DNA of 64,000 nucleotides from Bradyrhizobium niftali (GTDB lineage Bacteria > Pseudomonadota > Alphaproteobacteria > Rhizobiales > Xanthobacteraceae), in NCBI RefSeq assembly GCF_004571025.1, contig NZ_SPQT01000025.1, positions 87,668-151,667 of the forward strand, in the 5' to 3' direction. Both the position numbers and the translations under genes were made by a program. The notes beneath the pieces are model-generated. The model did no database searches. It saw only the letters and a list, made by a program, of their open reading frames with translations, and was not told where the DNA came from. Of this stretch, positions 36,728-45,738 are shown in pieces. Numbering within the stretch: position 1 is the stretch's first letter; each line of letters begins with the position of its first letter.

Positions 36728-37984
36728 TCAGAGCAGATCGGCATAGGGCAGGAAACCCACGCCCTGTCCTGGCTCGACACGCGTGATGTCCTCGCCGAGT
36801 TCGACGAGGCCGTCGGTCTCGACCAGCGACGACAACAGGCCGGCGCCTTCGCGCGGGAACTTGATGGCCTCCAGCGCGCCGTCTTCTCCGCGCCGCAGCG
36901 AGGCGCGGACATATTCGCGGCGGCCGATCTTCTTCTTGTAGGCGAACGCCGCGCGCACCGGGATCGGCAACAGCGGTTCCGGCAAACCACCCATCAGCGC
37001 CAGCGCCGTCGGCCGCACCACATGGACGAAGGTGACGAAACTCGCGACGGGATTGCCGGGCAGGCCGATCAGCGGCGTGCCGCCGATGATGCCCATCGCC
37101 ACCGGACGGCCCGGCTTGATCGCCATCCGCCACAGCACCAGCGAGCCGATGCTCTCGACCGCCGCCTTGACGTGATCCTCCTCGCCGGTCGAGACGCCGC
37201 CGGTGGTGAGGATCAGGTCGTGGCTGCCTGCAACCTGCTTCAAGCCATCGGCAAGCGAGGTCCGCTCGTCACGCAGGATGCCGAGGTCGCTGACCTCGCA
37301 GCCGAGCCGGCGCAGCATCGCCATCAGCATGAAGCGGTTGGAGTCGAACAGCTGCGAGGCCGCGCGCGGCTCGCCCGGCGACGCAAGCTCGTCGCCGGTC
37401 GAGAACACCGCAACGCGGATGCGCCTGACGACGTCGAGCCTGATAAGGCCGAACGCCGCGGCAAGCGCGACATGCTGTGGCCGCAGCCGCTGGCCGGCGC
37501 GCAGCGCGACGTGCCCTTCGGGGATGTCCTCGCCGGCAGGGCGGACATTGGCGCCTGGCTTCAGCCCCGGCGGCAGCACGACCTTGCCGGTATCATCGAT
37601 GCGGACATCTTCCTGCATGAAGACGGTCCCGGCATCCGGCGGCATCGGCGCGCCGGTAAAGATGCGCGCGGTGTGGCCGGGCCTGATCGGCGCCTGAACA
37701 AGGCCGCCGGCCTGGATGCGGCCATCGAGCGGGAACGCCCGTTCCGCACCGTCCGGAAGATCGGCATTGCGCACGGCATAGCCGTCGACGGCGGAATTGG
37801 TGAAGGGCGGCAGCGGCAGGGGCGCGGCGATGTCTCGGGCCAGCACGCGCCCGTCCGCGTCGACCAGCGCCACGGCTTCGAGATCGGCGATCGCGTTGAC
37901 TCGCGTCGTGATCAGGCCAACGGCCTCGTCGACCGACATCATCGGTCCGCCAAAGGCAAAGCAATCGTCAGACAGTTGCGCCAT
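36728..37984 (-). CDS. moeA: Molybdopterin molybdenumtransferase MoeA
   Basis: Enzyme of 418 residues inserting molybdate into adenylylated molybdopterin. Motifs of functional MoeA are intact: PPFTNSAVDGYAVRNADL, VFSTGDELASPGEP, TTGGVSTGEEDHV and IKPGRPVAMG with LIGLPGNPVASFVTF. Length matches the family. It lies 9 bases downstream of mobB and upstream of tusA. This is the canonical copy of the three MoeA-type proteins in this region. Confidence 0.95.
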   Translation of the reverse strand: MAQLSDDCFAFGGPMMSVDEAVGLITTRVNAIADLEAVALVDADGRVLARDIAAPLPLPPFTNSAVDGYAVRNADLPDGAERAFPLDGRIQAGGLVQAPIRPGHTARIFTGAPMPPDAGTVFMQEDVRIDDTGKVVLPPGLKPGANVRPAGEDIPEGHVALRAGQRLRPQHVALAAAFGLIRLDVVRRIRVAVFSTGDELASPGEPRAASQLFDSNRFMLMAMLRRLGCEVSDLGILRDERTSLADGLKQVAGSHDLILTTGGVSTGEEDHVKAAVESIGSLVLWRMAIKPGRPVAMGIIGGTPLIGLPGNPVASFVTFVHVVRPTALALMGGLPEPLLPIPVRAAFAYKKKIGRREYVRASLRRGEDGALEAIKFPREGAGLLSSLVETDGLVELGEDITRVEPGQGVGFLPYADLL

Positions 37985-37993
37985 GGTGCCTCG

Positions 37994-38521
37994 TCAGCGC
38001 ATCGCAACGCTTTTCGCGACCGCTTCCTCGACCGGCATCGCCGCACGCAACAGCAACGCCGCCGCGGCCGGGATATCGTCGAGATGGACGGTCGGCAGCC
38101 GGGTGTCAATCGGGGCATCGGTCGCGATTCCGGCAATTCCGGGATCGTCGGGAAACAGCAACGGCTTGCCGTTGCCGGCACGATAGACCTCGATCTTGCG
38201 GTGCGGCTCCCGCTTGAAACCCTCGACCACGACGAGATCGACCGCAGACAGCTTGCTCAGGAGTTCCGGCAGCCGCGGCTCCGCCGCCCCGCGCAGTTCG
38301 TGCATCAGAGCCCAGCGGCTTGACGAGGCAACCAGCACCTCGGCGGCACCCGCCTCGCGATGGCGCCAGGAATCCTTGCCGGGCACGTCGACGTCGAACT
38401 GGTGATGCGCATGCTTGATGACAGAGACGCGCAGGCCCTGCGCGCTGAAATGCGGGATCAGCCGCGTCAACAGCGTGGTCTTGCCCGCGCCGCTCCAGCC
38501 TGCAAGGCCGATGACTTTCAT
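37994..38521 (-). CDS. mobB: Molybdopterin-guanine dinucleotide biosynthesis adaptor MobB
   Basis: GTP-binding protein of 175 residues assisting MobA in making the MGD cofactor. The Walker A motif GWSGAGKTTLL is near residue 8, and the VIKHAHHQFDVDVPGKDSWRHREAGA segment and VVVEGFKREPHRKIEVYR are typical of MobB. The start is the ATG at 38521. It heads the leftward operon and is divergent from fdhD, with a repeat pair between them. Confidence 0.94.
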   Translation of the reverse strand: MKVIGLAGWSGAGKTTLLTRLIPHFSAQGLRVSVIKHAHHQFDVDVPGKDSWRHREAGAAEVLVASSSRWALMHELRGAAEPRLPELLSKLSAVDLVVVEGFKREPHRKIEVYRAGNGKPLLFPDDPGIAGIATDAPIDTRLPTVHLDDIPAAAALLLRAAMPVEEAVAKSVAMR

Positions 38522-38575
38522 AACCGATCCGTCTCCGCGAGCGACTGGGTCTTTGGTGGAACCGCTTCTCTCCAC

Positions 38576-38656
38576 CGTCATTGCGAGCGTAGCGAAGCAA
38601 TCCAGACTGTCTCCGCGGGGGCATTCCCGGATTGCTTCGCTGCGCTCGCAATGACG
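38576..38656. repeat. Inverted 28-bp repeat pair
   Basis: CGTCATTGCGAGCGTAGCGA at 38576-38595, continuing to 38603, and its near-perfect inverse at 38629-38656 are separated by 25 bp. This ATTGCGAGCG...GCAATCC element is familiar as a dispersed repeat of Bradyrhizobium-type genomes. It lies in the mobB/fdhD divergent region and could form a large hairpin. Confidence 0.8.
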
Positions 38657-38730
38657 ACGAGGCGGCATTTTCGCTTTCCGCCAGTATGCTTATATCGGCT
38701 TGACCCGAATGTCATGCTAACGTCGTGGCC

Positions 38731-39621
38731 ATGATGAAGATCGACAAAGCCCCGGTGCCCCTGATCGTCCCCAACCCGGATGACCCGCGCCTGACCCAGA
38801 GCGTGACCGGGACCGACCAGACCGGCGCCAAGGTCGAGATCAAGGTGCCGATGGAGCGGCCGCTGACGCTCTACCTGAATTCCCAGGAGATCGTCACCAT
38901 GATGACGATCGGCGATTATCCGGAATATCTGGCGCTGGGCTATCTGCTCAACCAGAACATGCTGAAATATAATGACGCAGTCACCGAGGTCGAATACGAC
39001 GACGATCTCCAGGTGGTCGTCGTACGCACCGAGCACAACACCAACTTCGAGGCCAAGCTGAAGAAGCGCACGCAGACCTCGGGCTGCGCGCAGGGCACCG
39101 CCTTCGGCGATCTGCTGGAAGCGGTCGAGAGCGTCGCGCTGCCGAAGGCGGAGCTGCGCACCTCCTGGCTCTACCAGATGACGCAGACCATCAACACCAT
39201 GCCCTCGCTGTATCTGGAGGCGGGTGCGATCCATGGCTGCGTGCTCTGCAAGGAGGGCGAGCCGCTGTGCTACACCGAGGACGTCGGCCGCCACAACGCC
39301 GTCGACAAGATCGCGGGCTGGATGTACCGCCACGGCGTCGATGCCGGCGACAAGATCCTCTACACCACGGGCCGTCTCACCTCGGAGATGGTGATCAAGA
39401 CGGTGCGCATGGGCATTCCGATCCTGGTGTCGCGCTCCGGCTTCACCGCCTGGGGCGTCGATCTCGCAAGGCAAGTGGGCCTGACGCTGGTCGGCCGCAC
39501 CCGCGGCAAGCGCTTCATCGCGCTCGCGGGCGAGGAACGCATCGTCTACGACCAGAACCTCGCTTACGTCGAGGAAGAGTCGGCCAAGCACAAGCGCAAG
39601 GGTGAAGGTGGTGACGACTGA
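38731..39621 (+). CDS. fdhD: Formate dehydrogenase accessory sulfurtransferase FdhD
   Basis: Protein of 296 residues that sulfurates the Mo-bis-MGD cofactor of formate dehydrogenase (FdsC in fds systems). The family motif GCVLCKEGEPLCYTEDVGRHNAVDKI, with a CxxC catalytic cysteine pair, and the SRSGFTAWGVDLARQVGLTLVGR region are present. The first ATG (38725, 38731 or 38734) is ambiguous. The mobA gene overlaps its end by 20 bases, so both are coupled. It is essential for FdsA activity by analogy. Confidence 0.94.
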   Translation: MMKIDKAPVPLIVPNPDDPRLTQSVTGTDQTGAKVEIKVPMERPLTLYLNSQEIVTMMTIGDYPEYLALGYLLNQNMLKYNDAVTEVEYDDDLQVVVVRTEHNTNFEAKLKKRTQTSGCAQGTAFGDLLEAVESVALPKAELRTSWLYQMTQTINTMPSLYLEAGAIHGCVLCKEGEPLCYTEDVGRHNAVDKIAGWMYRHGVDAGDKILYTTGRLTSEMVIKTVRMGIPILVSRSGFTAWGVDLARQVGLTLVGRTRGKRFIALAGEERIVYDQNLAYVEEESAKHKRKGEGGDD

Positions 39622-40243
39622 AATTCCGGCAACGCAAGGCGTGCTGCTCGCCGGCGGTCTCGCGCGACGCATGGGCGGCGGCGACAAGCCGATGCGCACC
39701 ATAGGCGGACGCACCATCCTGGAGCGCGTGATCGCACGCCTTTCGCCCCAGTGCGGCGGGCTGATCCTCAATGCCAACGGCGATCCCGCGCGTTTCGCCG
39801 CGTTCGGTTTGCAGGTCGTCGCCGACGACGTGCCCGGCTTTCCCGGCCCGCTCGCCGGCATCCTCGCCGCGCTCGACTGGACCGCCGCGAACCGGCCGGA
39901 GCTCGCATGGGTGCTCAGCGCCGCCGGCGACTGCCCATTCCTGCCGCGCGATCTCGTCGCGCGCCTGCATGAAACCCGTGAGCGGGAGAGCGCGCAGCTC
40001 GCGGTCGCTGCGTCAGGCGACCAGTCGCATCCGGTGATCGGGCTGTGGCGCGTTACCTTGCGCGACGAACTGCGCCACGCCCTGGTCGTCGAGGACCTGC
40101 GCAAGATCGACCGCTGGACCGCACGTTATCCGCTCGCAACGGTGACGTGGCCGGCCGAGCCGCTCGATCCGTTCTTCAACGCCAACACGGTCGAGGACAT
40201 CGCCGAGGCCGAGCGGCTCGCGGCGCTCGACGACGCGGCCTAG
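39602..40243 (+). CDS. mobA: Molybdenum cofactor guanylyltransferase MobA
   Basis: Enzyme of 213 residues adding GMP to molybdopterin to make MGD. The nucleotide-binding motif LAGGLARRMGGGDKP is near the N-terminus, with GPLAGILAALDW, AAGDCPFLP and the late FFNANTVEDIAEAE typical of MobA. A GTG at 39602 is used as start, overlapping fdhD. Length is normal. It is followed on the other strand by a monooxygenase gene remnant that touches its stop. Confidence 0.93.
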   Translation: MKVVTTEIPATQGVLLAGGLARRMGGGDKPMRTIGGRTILERVIARLSPQCGGLILNANGDPARFAAFGLQVVADDVPGFPGPLAGILAALDWTAANRPELAWVLSAAGDCPFLPRDLVARLHETRERESAQLAVAASGDQSHPVIGLWRVTLRDELRHALVVEDLRKIDRWTARYPLATVTWPAEPLDPFFNANTVEDIAEAERLAALDDAA

Positions 40244-40423
40244 CCCCAGCGCGCGCAACACCTTCATGGCGTTGCAGCCGATCTGGATGCCGGCGCCAAT
40301 GCGGGCGAATTGGGAGGCCTGCTCGTAGACCATCGCATCGATGCCGACGCGCCGCAGCGCCGCGGCGGTCGCAAGCCCGCCCATGCCGGCACCGACGATC
40401 GCAACCGAAAGCGGCCTTGCCAT
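40238..40423 (-). pseudogene. N-terminal remnant of an FAD-dependent monooxygenase
   Basis: About 62 codons read as the beginning of a salicylate/6-hydroxynicotinate-type hydroxylase: the FAD motif VAIVGAGMGGLATAAALRR and QFARIGAGIQIGCNAMKVL. At the mobA stop the similarity ends abruptly and the frame continues antisense through mobA. The remaining 300 or more residues are missing, so this is a truncated leftover at a rearrangement breakpoint. Confidence 0.75.
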
Positions 40424-40474
40424 CGCGTCCCCCACCTGTCGCGCAGCTTGAAACGCCGCGCCGTCATCTATCGT

Positions 40475-42436
40475 CTACGCGGGCCTGAAGCCCGCTCGCT
40501 CCAGTGCCGCACGCGCCTCGTTCGAGCCGAGGGCGTCGAGAAAGGCCTGCACCGCCGGACGCTGCTTGCGCGCCGTCACCAATGCGAAGTCATAATGCTC
40601 TTCCGCGAGCGGAATGAAACCGAGGCCGACCGCATCGGCGACCGGCGCAATGGTCATGCCCCAGTCGGCGCGGTGCTGCGCGACGGCCGCGGCAACAGCA
40701 TTGTGCGAGCGCGGCTGGTTCCAATAACCTTCGGGGCGCGCACCGGCGAGCAGCCGGTCGATCAGGATACGCGTGCCGGCGCCCTGGTTGCGGTTGACCA
40801 TGATGCAGGCGGGGTCCGTGAGCGCGGCCGCAACGGCGTCCTTTGCGCCGAGGCCCTCGAAGCGCTTGTCGCCCTTGCGGAACACGATGCCCTGCATCCG
40901 CCGCCAGCCCGGCACGAGCTCGAGCCCTTCGACCAGGTAAGGCGTGTTGTAGGTCTCGGTTCTGTCGTCGAACAGATGGATCGGCGCGAGATCGCACTCG
41001 CCCCGTTTCGCCGCCGCAAGCCCGCCGAGGCTGCCGACCGCGATCGAGCGCACGGTGAGGCCCGCATGCGCGAGCTGTGCGGTGACGAGGTCGAGGCCTG
41101 TGCAATGACTGCCGACGATGACGAGATCGGGCACCCGCACATGCGGCGTGAACAGCGTCACCTCGGCCTCGGTCCCCGCGGGCATCTGGTCGGCGAGTGC
41201 GTCGATGCGCAAAAAGCCGTCGGCCTGCGCGAAGGACGTGATCGCACCGGAGCCTTTGCCGGAGGGATAGGCGATCATACCGTCCCTGCCCTCGACCAGC
41301 GAGACCATGACGAATTCGGTGCGGCCGAGCTCCGAGGCGATGCGCACCGGCACGGTCGCGCTGACCTTGGCATCGGAGCGCGGCGGCAGGCCGGCCATCC
41401 TGCGCAGCACCGGTACGATCATGTCGTGGAAGGTGAACATCGCCGAGGTCGGAAAGCCCGGCAGGATCACCACCGGCTTGCCGTCGCAGACCGCGAGGCA
41501 CAGCGGCTTGCCGGGCTTGAGCGCAACGCCATGCGCGACGATGCCGGGCTGGCCGAGCCGGCCGATGATGCGATGGGACAGGTCGCCGGCGCCTTTCGAC
41601 GTGCCGCCGGACAGCACCAGCATGTCGGCGTCCGCCAGCGCGCGACGCATGGCGGCTTCGAGCTTCGCTTCGTCGTCGGGAATGGCGCCAAGGAAGATTG
41701 CCGCGCCGCCATTTTCGTCGATCGCAGCGGCGACGATCGCGCCGTTGGTGTCGTAGATCTCGGCGGGCGCGAGCATCTCGCCGGGCTGGACCAGTTCGTC
41801 GCCGGTCGAGATCACCGCGACACGCGGCTTGCGCGCCACGGCCACCTCGGCGATGCCGCAGGCCGCCAGCATGCCGATCTCGCGTGAGCCGATGGTCGTG
41901 CCGGCACGCAGCAGCGCTTCGCCGCGCGCGATGTCGGAGCCCGCATAGGACACGAACTGTCCGGGAGATGCGGCACGGCGGACATCGATCCCATCCGGTC
42001 CGGCCGGCTGGGTGTGCTCGACCATGACGACGGCGTCGGCGCCGCGCGGCAGCGGGCCGCCGGTGGCGATCGGCGTCGCGGTGCCCGTGGCGACTTGCAT
42101 CCTCGGCGCGGTGCCGCAATGGATGGTCTCGCCGTTCAACGCAAGGCGAACAGGCGCACCTTCGCCGGCCGCGGCGAGGTCCGCCGAGCGGACGGCAAAG
42201 CCGTCGACATTGGAACGGTCGAACGGCGGGACGTCGATCGGTGCTGTGACGTCTTCGGCGAGCGCCGCGCCGAGCGTATCGGCAAGCTTGCGCGTTTCGC
42301 TCGGAATCGCGCGCGGAAACAGCGCCGCCTCGAAGCGCGCCATCGCCTCCTCGCGCGAAAGGATCTTCAGGAACTGCTCCTGTTCGAGCGCGCTGCGGTC
42401 TTGCGATTGCGGGATCATCGTCATGCCGGAACCCAT
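40475..42436 (-). CDS. MoeA fused to PBP-like (substrate-binding) domain
   Basis: Protein of 653 residues. Residues about 20-430 are a MoeA enzyme with intact motifs (PPFDRSNVDGFAVRSADL, VISTGDELVQPGEM, SGGTSKGAGDLS, LKPGKPLCL). Residues about 440-650 are a PBP-like domain (VIVGSHCTGLDL..., NRNQGAGTRILIDRLL, WGMTIAPVADAVGLGFIPL) that in other proteins binds small ligands. No signal peptide is seen, so it acts in the cytoplasm. The domain may sense molybdate, tungstate or a cofactor intermediate; that is inference. It has one base between its start and the next MoeA paralogue's stop. Confidence 0.92.
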   Translation of the reverse strand: MGSGMTMIPQSQDRSALEQEQFLKILSREEAMARFEAALFPRAIPSETRKLADTLGAALAEDVTAPIDVPPFDRSNVDGFAVRSADLAAAGEGAPVRLALNGETIHCGTAPRMQVATGTATPIATGGPLPRGADAVVMVEHTQPAGPDGIDVRRAASPGQFVSYAGSDIARGEALLRAGTTIGSREIGMLAACGIAEVAVARKPRVAVISTGDELVQPGEMLAPAEIYDTNGAIVAAAIDENGGAAIFLGAIPDDEAKLEAAMRRALADADMLVLSGGTSKGAGDLSHRIIGRLGQPGIVAHGVALKPGKPLCLAVCDGKPVVILPGFPTSAMFTFHDMIVPVLRRMAGLPPRSDAKVSATVPVRIASELGRTEFVMVSLVEGRDGMIAYPSGKGSGAITSFAQADGFLRIDALADQMPAGTEAEVTLFTPHVRVPDLVIVGSHCTGLDLVTAQLAHAGLTVRSIAVGSLGGLAAAKRGECDLAPIHLFDDRTETYNTPYLVEGLELVPGWRRMQGIVFRKGDKRFEGLGAKDAVAAALTDPACIMVNRNQGAGTRILIDRLLAGARPEGYWNQPRSHNAVAAAVAQHRADWGMTIAPVADAVGLGFIPLAEEHYDFALVTARKQRPAVQAFLDALGSNEARAALERAGFRPA

Positions 42437-42437
42437 A

Positions 42438-43544
42438 TCACTCCCGCATCAGATAGGCATCGACCGGTGCGCCCGCTGCAAATCCCTCGTGACTGGCAGG
42501 AATGATCAGCCATGCATCCGCACCGGCAATGGCCTGGAACGGCCACTCCCCCACCGCAAGCGGCATCCAAGCATGATGTTCCCCGGCCAGCAGTGCGATT
42601 TCGGCAATGCCGACACTGGATGCGATTTTTCGCGCGAGCGGCAGGGTCACCTGTCGGCGGGGCCGGCGCGCCGACAAGCGATCGACGAGCGGAAGCGCCA
42701 GCGCGAACCAGACTGCGAGCGCATGGTCCGGCGAGCCGGGCAAGCCAACGACGGGAACTTTGCCAAGCCGCCCGATCGCGGCGGTGCGGCCGGGCTGAAG
42801 CGCAATGCCATGGGCGATCATGTCACCGCGCCGCGCCAGCGCCGTGACGGCGGCATCGCGGCGGCCGACGCCGCTGCCGCCGACAATCAGCAGCAGGTCG
42901 CAAGAGGAAGCATCGAGCATATCGGCGATCGATGCGTCATCGCGCGCGGCGGCCTCAAACGCCTTCACATCCAGTCCCGCGGCGCGCGCGATCTCGGCAA
43001 TCATATGCGCCGTCGCCGTTGCGCCCGGTACATTGACGATGCGCAGCCGCGGCCGCCGCACCTTCAGCCTGTCCACCGCCGCGACGCCGGCGAGCATCAG
43101 CGCGGCCGGACCGACCGGATACCCGTCAGCGCCGGCAGGCGTGCGAACGGCGATGTCGCTTCCGGCGCGGCGGACGCCCTGCCCCGGGACGCCCTCCGCC
43201 AGTGCCTGCGCAAGCGGACCAGACATCTCGACGGCGTCGGCATCGAGCACACAGTCGCATCCGGCCGGCATCGCGTCGCCGGCCTCGACCCAGGCCGGCG
43301 CCGTCGCCAGAGGCGATGGCGAATAGGCGGACGCGCCGACGAGATCATTGGCGCGCAACGCCCACCCGTCTGTGCCGGCAATGTCGTGCGGCGGATAGGC
43401 CGCCAGCAGCGGAGCGTCCGCCGCGATACAGCCGACCGCTTCAGTCAACGGCAACGCGACAGATGCGATCGGTTCAACGTCTCGCAGCAACGCGGCAAGC
43501 GCGGTATCGAGCGGCGTCAGCGATGGCGGCAGGCGCTGGGTCAT
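42438..43544 (-). CDS. Divergent MoeA-like protein
   Basis: Protein of 368 residues clearly related to MoeA: AYPPHDIAGTDGWALRANDL, VGGSGVGRRDAAV and LQPGRTAAIGRLGKVPVVGLPGSPDHAL. The TGDEL motif of the central domain is replaced by NVPGATATAHM. That motif contributes to the active site, so this copy may be non-catalytic or use another substrate. I chose the ATG at 43544; others lie at 43565 and 43580. It immediately precedes the MoeA-PBP fusion gene and probably forms one transcript with it. Confidence 0.82.
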   Translation of the reverse strand: MTQRLPPSLTPLDTALAALLRDVEPIASVALPLTEAVGCIAADAPLLAAYPPHDIAGTDGWALRANDLVGASAYSPSPLATAPAWVEAGDAMPAGCDCVLDADAVEMSGPLAQALAEGVPGQGVRRAGSDIAVRTPAGADGYPVGPAALMLAGVAAVDRLKVRRPRLRIVNVPGATATAHMIAEIARAAGLDVKAFEAAARDDASIADMLDASSCDLLLIVGGSGVGRRDAAVTALARRGDMIAHGIALQPGRTAAIGRLGKVPVVGLPGSPDHALAVWFALALPLVDRLSARRPRRQVTLPLARKIASSVGIAEIALLAGEHHAWMPLAVGEWPFQAIAGADAWLIIPASHEGFAAGAPVDAYLMRE

Positions 43545-43598
43545 GCGCCATGATGGACCATGCATCGCTCCGTTTGGCAACCGCCGCGGATGCAGATG

Positions 43599-44432
43599 TC
43601 AGCCGGCCGACTTGTCCGCATTCGGAAAGAACAGCTGCTGCCCGTCGACCCTGTAGCCGGCGATCGCCGCCTGCCCGTCCGGCGAGATCAGCCAGTCGAT
43701 GAAGGTCTGCCCCAGCTCCTTCTTCACGCTCGGAAACTTCTCGGGGTTGACCAGCATCACGCCGTATTGGTTGAGCAGCCGCTTGTCGCCTTCGACGATG
43801 ACGTCGAGATCGCCGCGCTCTCGGAAGGCGATCCAGCTGCCGCGATCCGACAGAACATACGCATTTGCGACACGCGCAGCTTCGAGCGCTGCGCCCATGC
43901 CCTCTTTGGCCTCGCGATACCATGCGCCCTTGGCAGCGGCGATATCGATGCCGGCGACGATCCAGAGCGCGAGCTCCGCGGCGTGCGTGCCGGAGCGATC
44001 GCCGCGCGTCACGAACGGCGCGCCCTTGGCCTCGATCGCCTTCAGCGCGGTGGCGATGTCCTTGCCCTTCACGCCGGCAGGATCGCTCTTCGGCCCGATC
44101 AACACATAGTCGTTGTACATCACGTCAAAACGCTTCACGGCAAAACCGTCGGCGACGAATTTCTCCTCCTGCGGCCGTGCGTGCATCAGCACGACGTCGA
44201 CTTCGCCCCTTCGCGCGCCGTCGAGCACTTCATCGGCACGCCGCGCGATCACCGTCACCTCGATGCCGGTCTTCTCGCGGAAGATCGGCAGCAGATGATC
44301 GAGCAGGCCGGACTCCTGTGTCGCCGTGGTCGAGGCCAGCACGATCGCGCGGTCCTCCGCGAACGACGCCGCCACGCCCGCGGCGAGGCCGCAGAGAAGC
44401 GCGAGTGCAACGGACAGGCGGCGAAAGGCCAT
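43599..44432 (-). CDS. tupA: Tungstate/molybdate-type substrate-binding protein (TupA-like)
   Basis: Periplasmic binding protein of 277 residues with a signal peptide (MAFRRLSVALALLCGLAAGV, cut near SFA-ED). The body begins IVLASTTATQESGLLDHLLPIF and includes DVVLMHARPQEEKFVADG and FVTRGDRSGTHAAE, the oxyanion-binding signature of TupA/WtpA-like proteins. No TupB permease or TupC ATPase gene is adjacent. The ATG at 44432 gives the best signal peptide. It probably supplies metal oxyanion for the cofactor genes downstream. Confidence 0.85.
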   Translation of the reverse strand: MAFRRLSVALALLCGLAAGVAASFAEDRAIVLASTTATQESGLLDHLLPIFREKTGIEVTVIARRADEVLDGARRGEVDVVLMHARPQEEKFVADGFAVKRFDVMYNDYVLIGPKSDPAGVKGKDIATALKAIEAKGAPFVTRGDRSGTHAAELALWIVAGIDIAAAKGAWYREAKEGMGAALEAARVANAYVLSDRGSWIAFRERGDLDVIVEGDKRLLNQYGVMLVNPEKFPSVKKELGQTFIDWLISPDGQAAIAGYRVDGQQLFFPNADKSAG

Positions 44433-44747
44433 GAGCTGGTTCCCATTGGATACGGCCGTGATCATGAGGATCGATTGCGCCGCACTCGTGACGCATTTGC
44501 CCTCGCGCGCTTCCGTTCGGGAAATTTCGGCAATACACCGAGCGGCGCCGATTGCGCGCGCGACAGCCGCAAGGCCCGCACCACGTGAGCACCTCAGGAT
44601 CGTTCACCAAAGCGGAAGACGCGACCGCGGATGTGTTGCAAAGCAACGAGATGACCGGGCATGGTTCCCACGGACCCAAAATGAACTGCAGAATTCCACC
44701 TGCGACGAAAGTCCAAAAAGAAGCAAGAATTTGCATAGGAATGCAGG
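44433..44747. other. Divergent control region between tupA-like and HTH-PBP genes
   Basis: About 315 bases. The right part is AT-richer and contains TTGCATAGGAATGCA (near 44733), an imperfect dyad directly before the HTH-PBP start, possibly an autoregulatory site. No coding frame is convincing. Confidence 0.5.
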
Positions 44748-45641
44748 ATGGAATTCCTGACGACCAGTGAAGCCGCCGACTATCTCCGACTTGGCGAACG
44801 CAAGCTCTACGAACTCGTCACCACCGGCGCGATCCCCTGCAGCAAGGTGACCGGGAAGTGGCTCTTCCCGCGGCACGAGCTCGATCTCTGGGTGCTGTCC
44901 GGGCTGGCGCGCCCTGCGGGCATGCTGGCCACGGAGCCGCCACCCGTCATGGGCGGCAGCCAGGACGAATTGCTGGATTGGAGCCTGCGCGAATCCGGCT
45001 CCGGCCTGGGATCGATGAGCGAGGGAAGCGCGCGCGGGCTCGAGCGCCTCCAGCGCGACGAGGTGACGGCTGTCGCCGTGCACTTCCACAGCCTGGATGC
45101 CGCCGGCAATCTTGCCTCCGACGCCAATGTGACGGCGCTGCGGGACGCGCCGGGCCTGCATGACGCGCTGCTGGTCGCATTCGCGCGCCGCGAGCAGGGT
45201 CTCGTGCTGCCGCCGGGCAATCCGAAGCGATTGCGCGGTCTCGCCGACGTGCTCGCGCTCGGCGCCAGGATGGCCATGCGACAACAGGGCACAGGCGCGC
45301 AGATGCTGCTCGACGTGCTCCTGAAGCGCGCGGACGCCACCACGCGCGACTTGCGCCGGCTGGAGACGCCGGCCCTGACCGGGCCGGATCTCGCCGAAAT
45401 GGTCCGCGCCGGCCAGGCCGATTGCGGCGTGGCGACACGCGCGGCGGCGCGCTCGGCCGGCCTCGATTTCGTGCCGCTCGTCTGGGAGAATTTCGACCTC
45501 GCGATGCGGCAGCGCAGCTATTTCCGCCCCACCACGCAGGCCCTGATCCGGTTCCTGAGCGAACGGCGGCTGCGCCAGCGCGCCGAGGAGCTGACCGGCT
45601 ACGACCCCTCGCCGGCGGGGCAGATCCGCTTCGCGGCCTGA
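44748..45641 (+). CDS. HTH regulator with PBP-like sensor domain
   Basis: Protein of 297 residues. Residues 1-55 are an excisionase/MerR-type helix-turn-helix (LTTSEAADYLRLGERKLYELVTTGAIPCSKVTGKWLF). Residues about 75-290 are a PBP-like domain with MRQQGTGAQMLLDVLL and DCGVATRAAARSAGLDFVPL, the same domain type as the C-terminus of the MoeA fusion at 40475. This points to a one-component regulator responding to molybdate/tungstate or a cofactor ligand. It is divergent from the TupA-like gene and may control the block from fds to tup. That role is inferred. Confidence 0.85.
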   Translation: MEFLTTSEAADYLRLGERKLYELVTTGAIPCSKVTGKWLFPRHELDLWVLSGLARPAGMLATEPPPVMGGSQDELLDWSLRESGSGLGSMSEGSARGLERLQRDEVTAVAVHFHSLDAAGNLASDANVTALRDAPGLHDALLVAFARREQGLVLPPGNPKRLRGLADVLALGARMAMRQQGTGAQMLLDVLLKRADATTRDLRRLETPALTGPDLAEMVRAGQADCGVATRAAARSAGLDFVPLVWENFDLAMRQRSYFRPTTQALIRFLSERRLRQRAEELTGYDPSPAGQIRFAA

Positions 45642-45738
45642 CATTGACGCCCGCCCCCAAATAGTTGCAAAAGAAACCAATTCAGCCGGGCATACCCGGG
45701 CAACACCGGCCAACGAGCCGGATCAGGGGAGGACAAGC

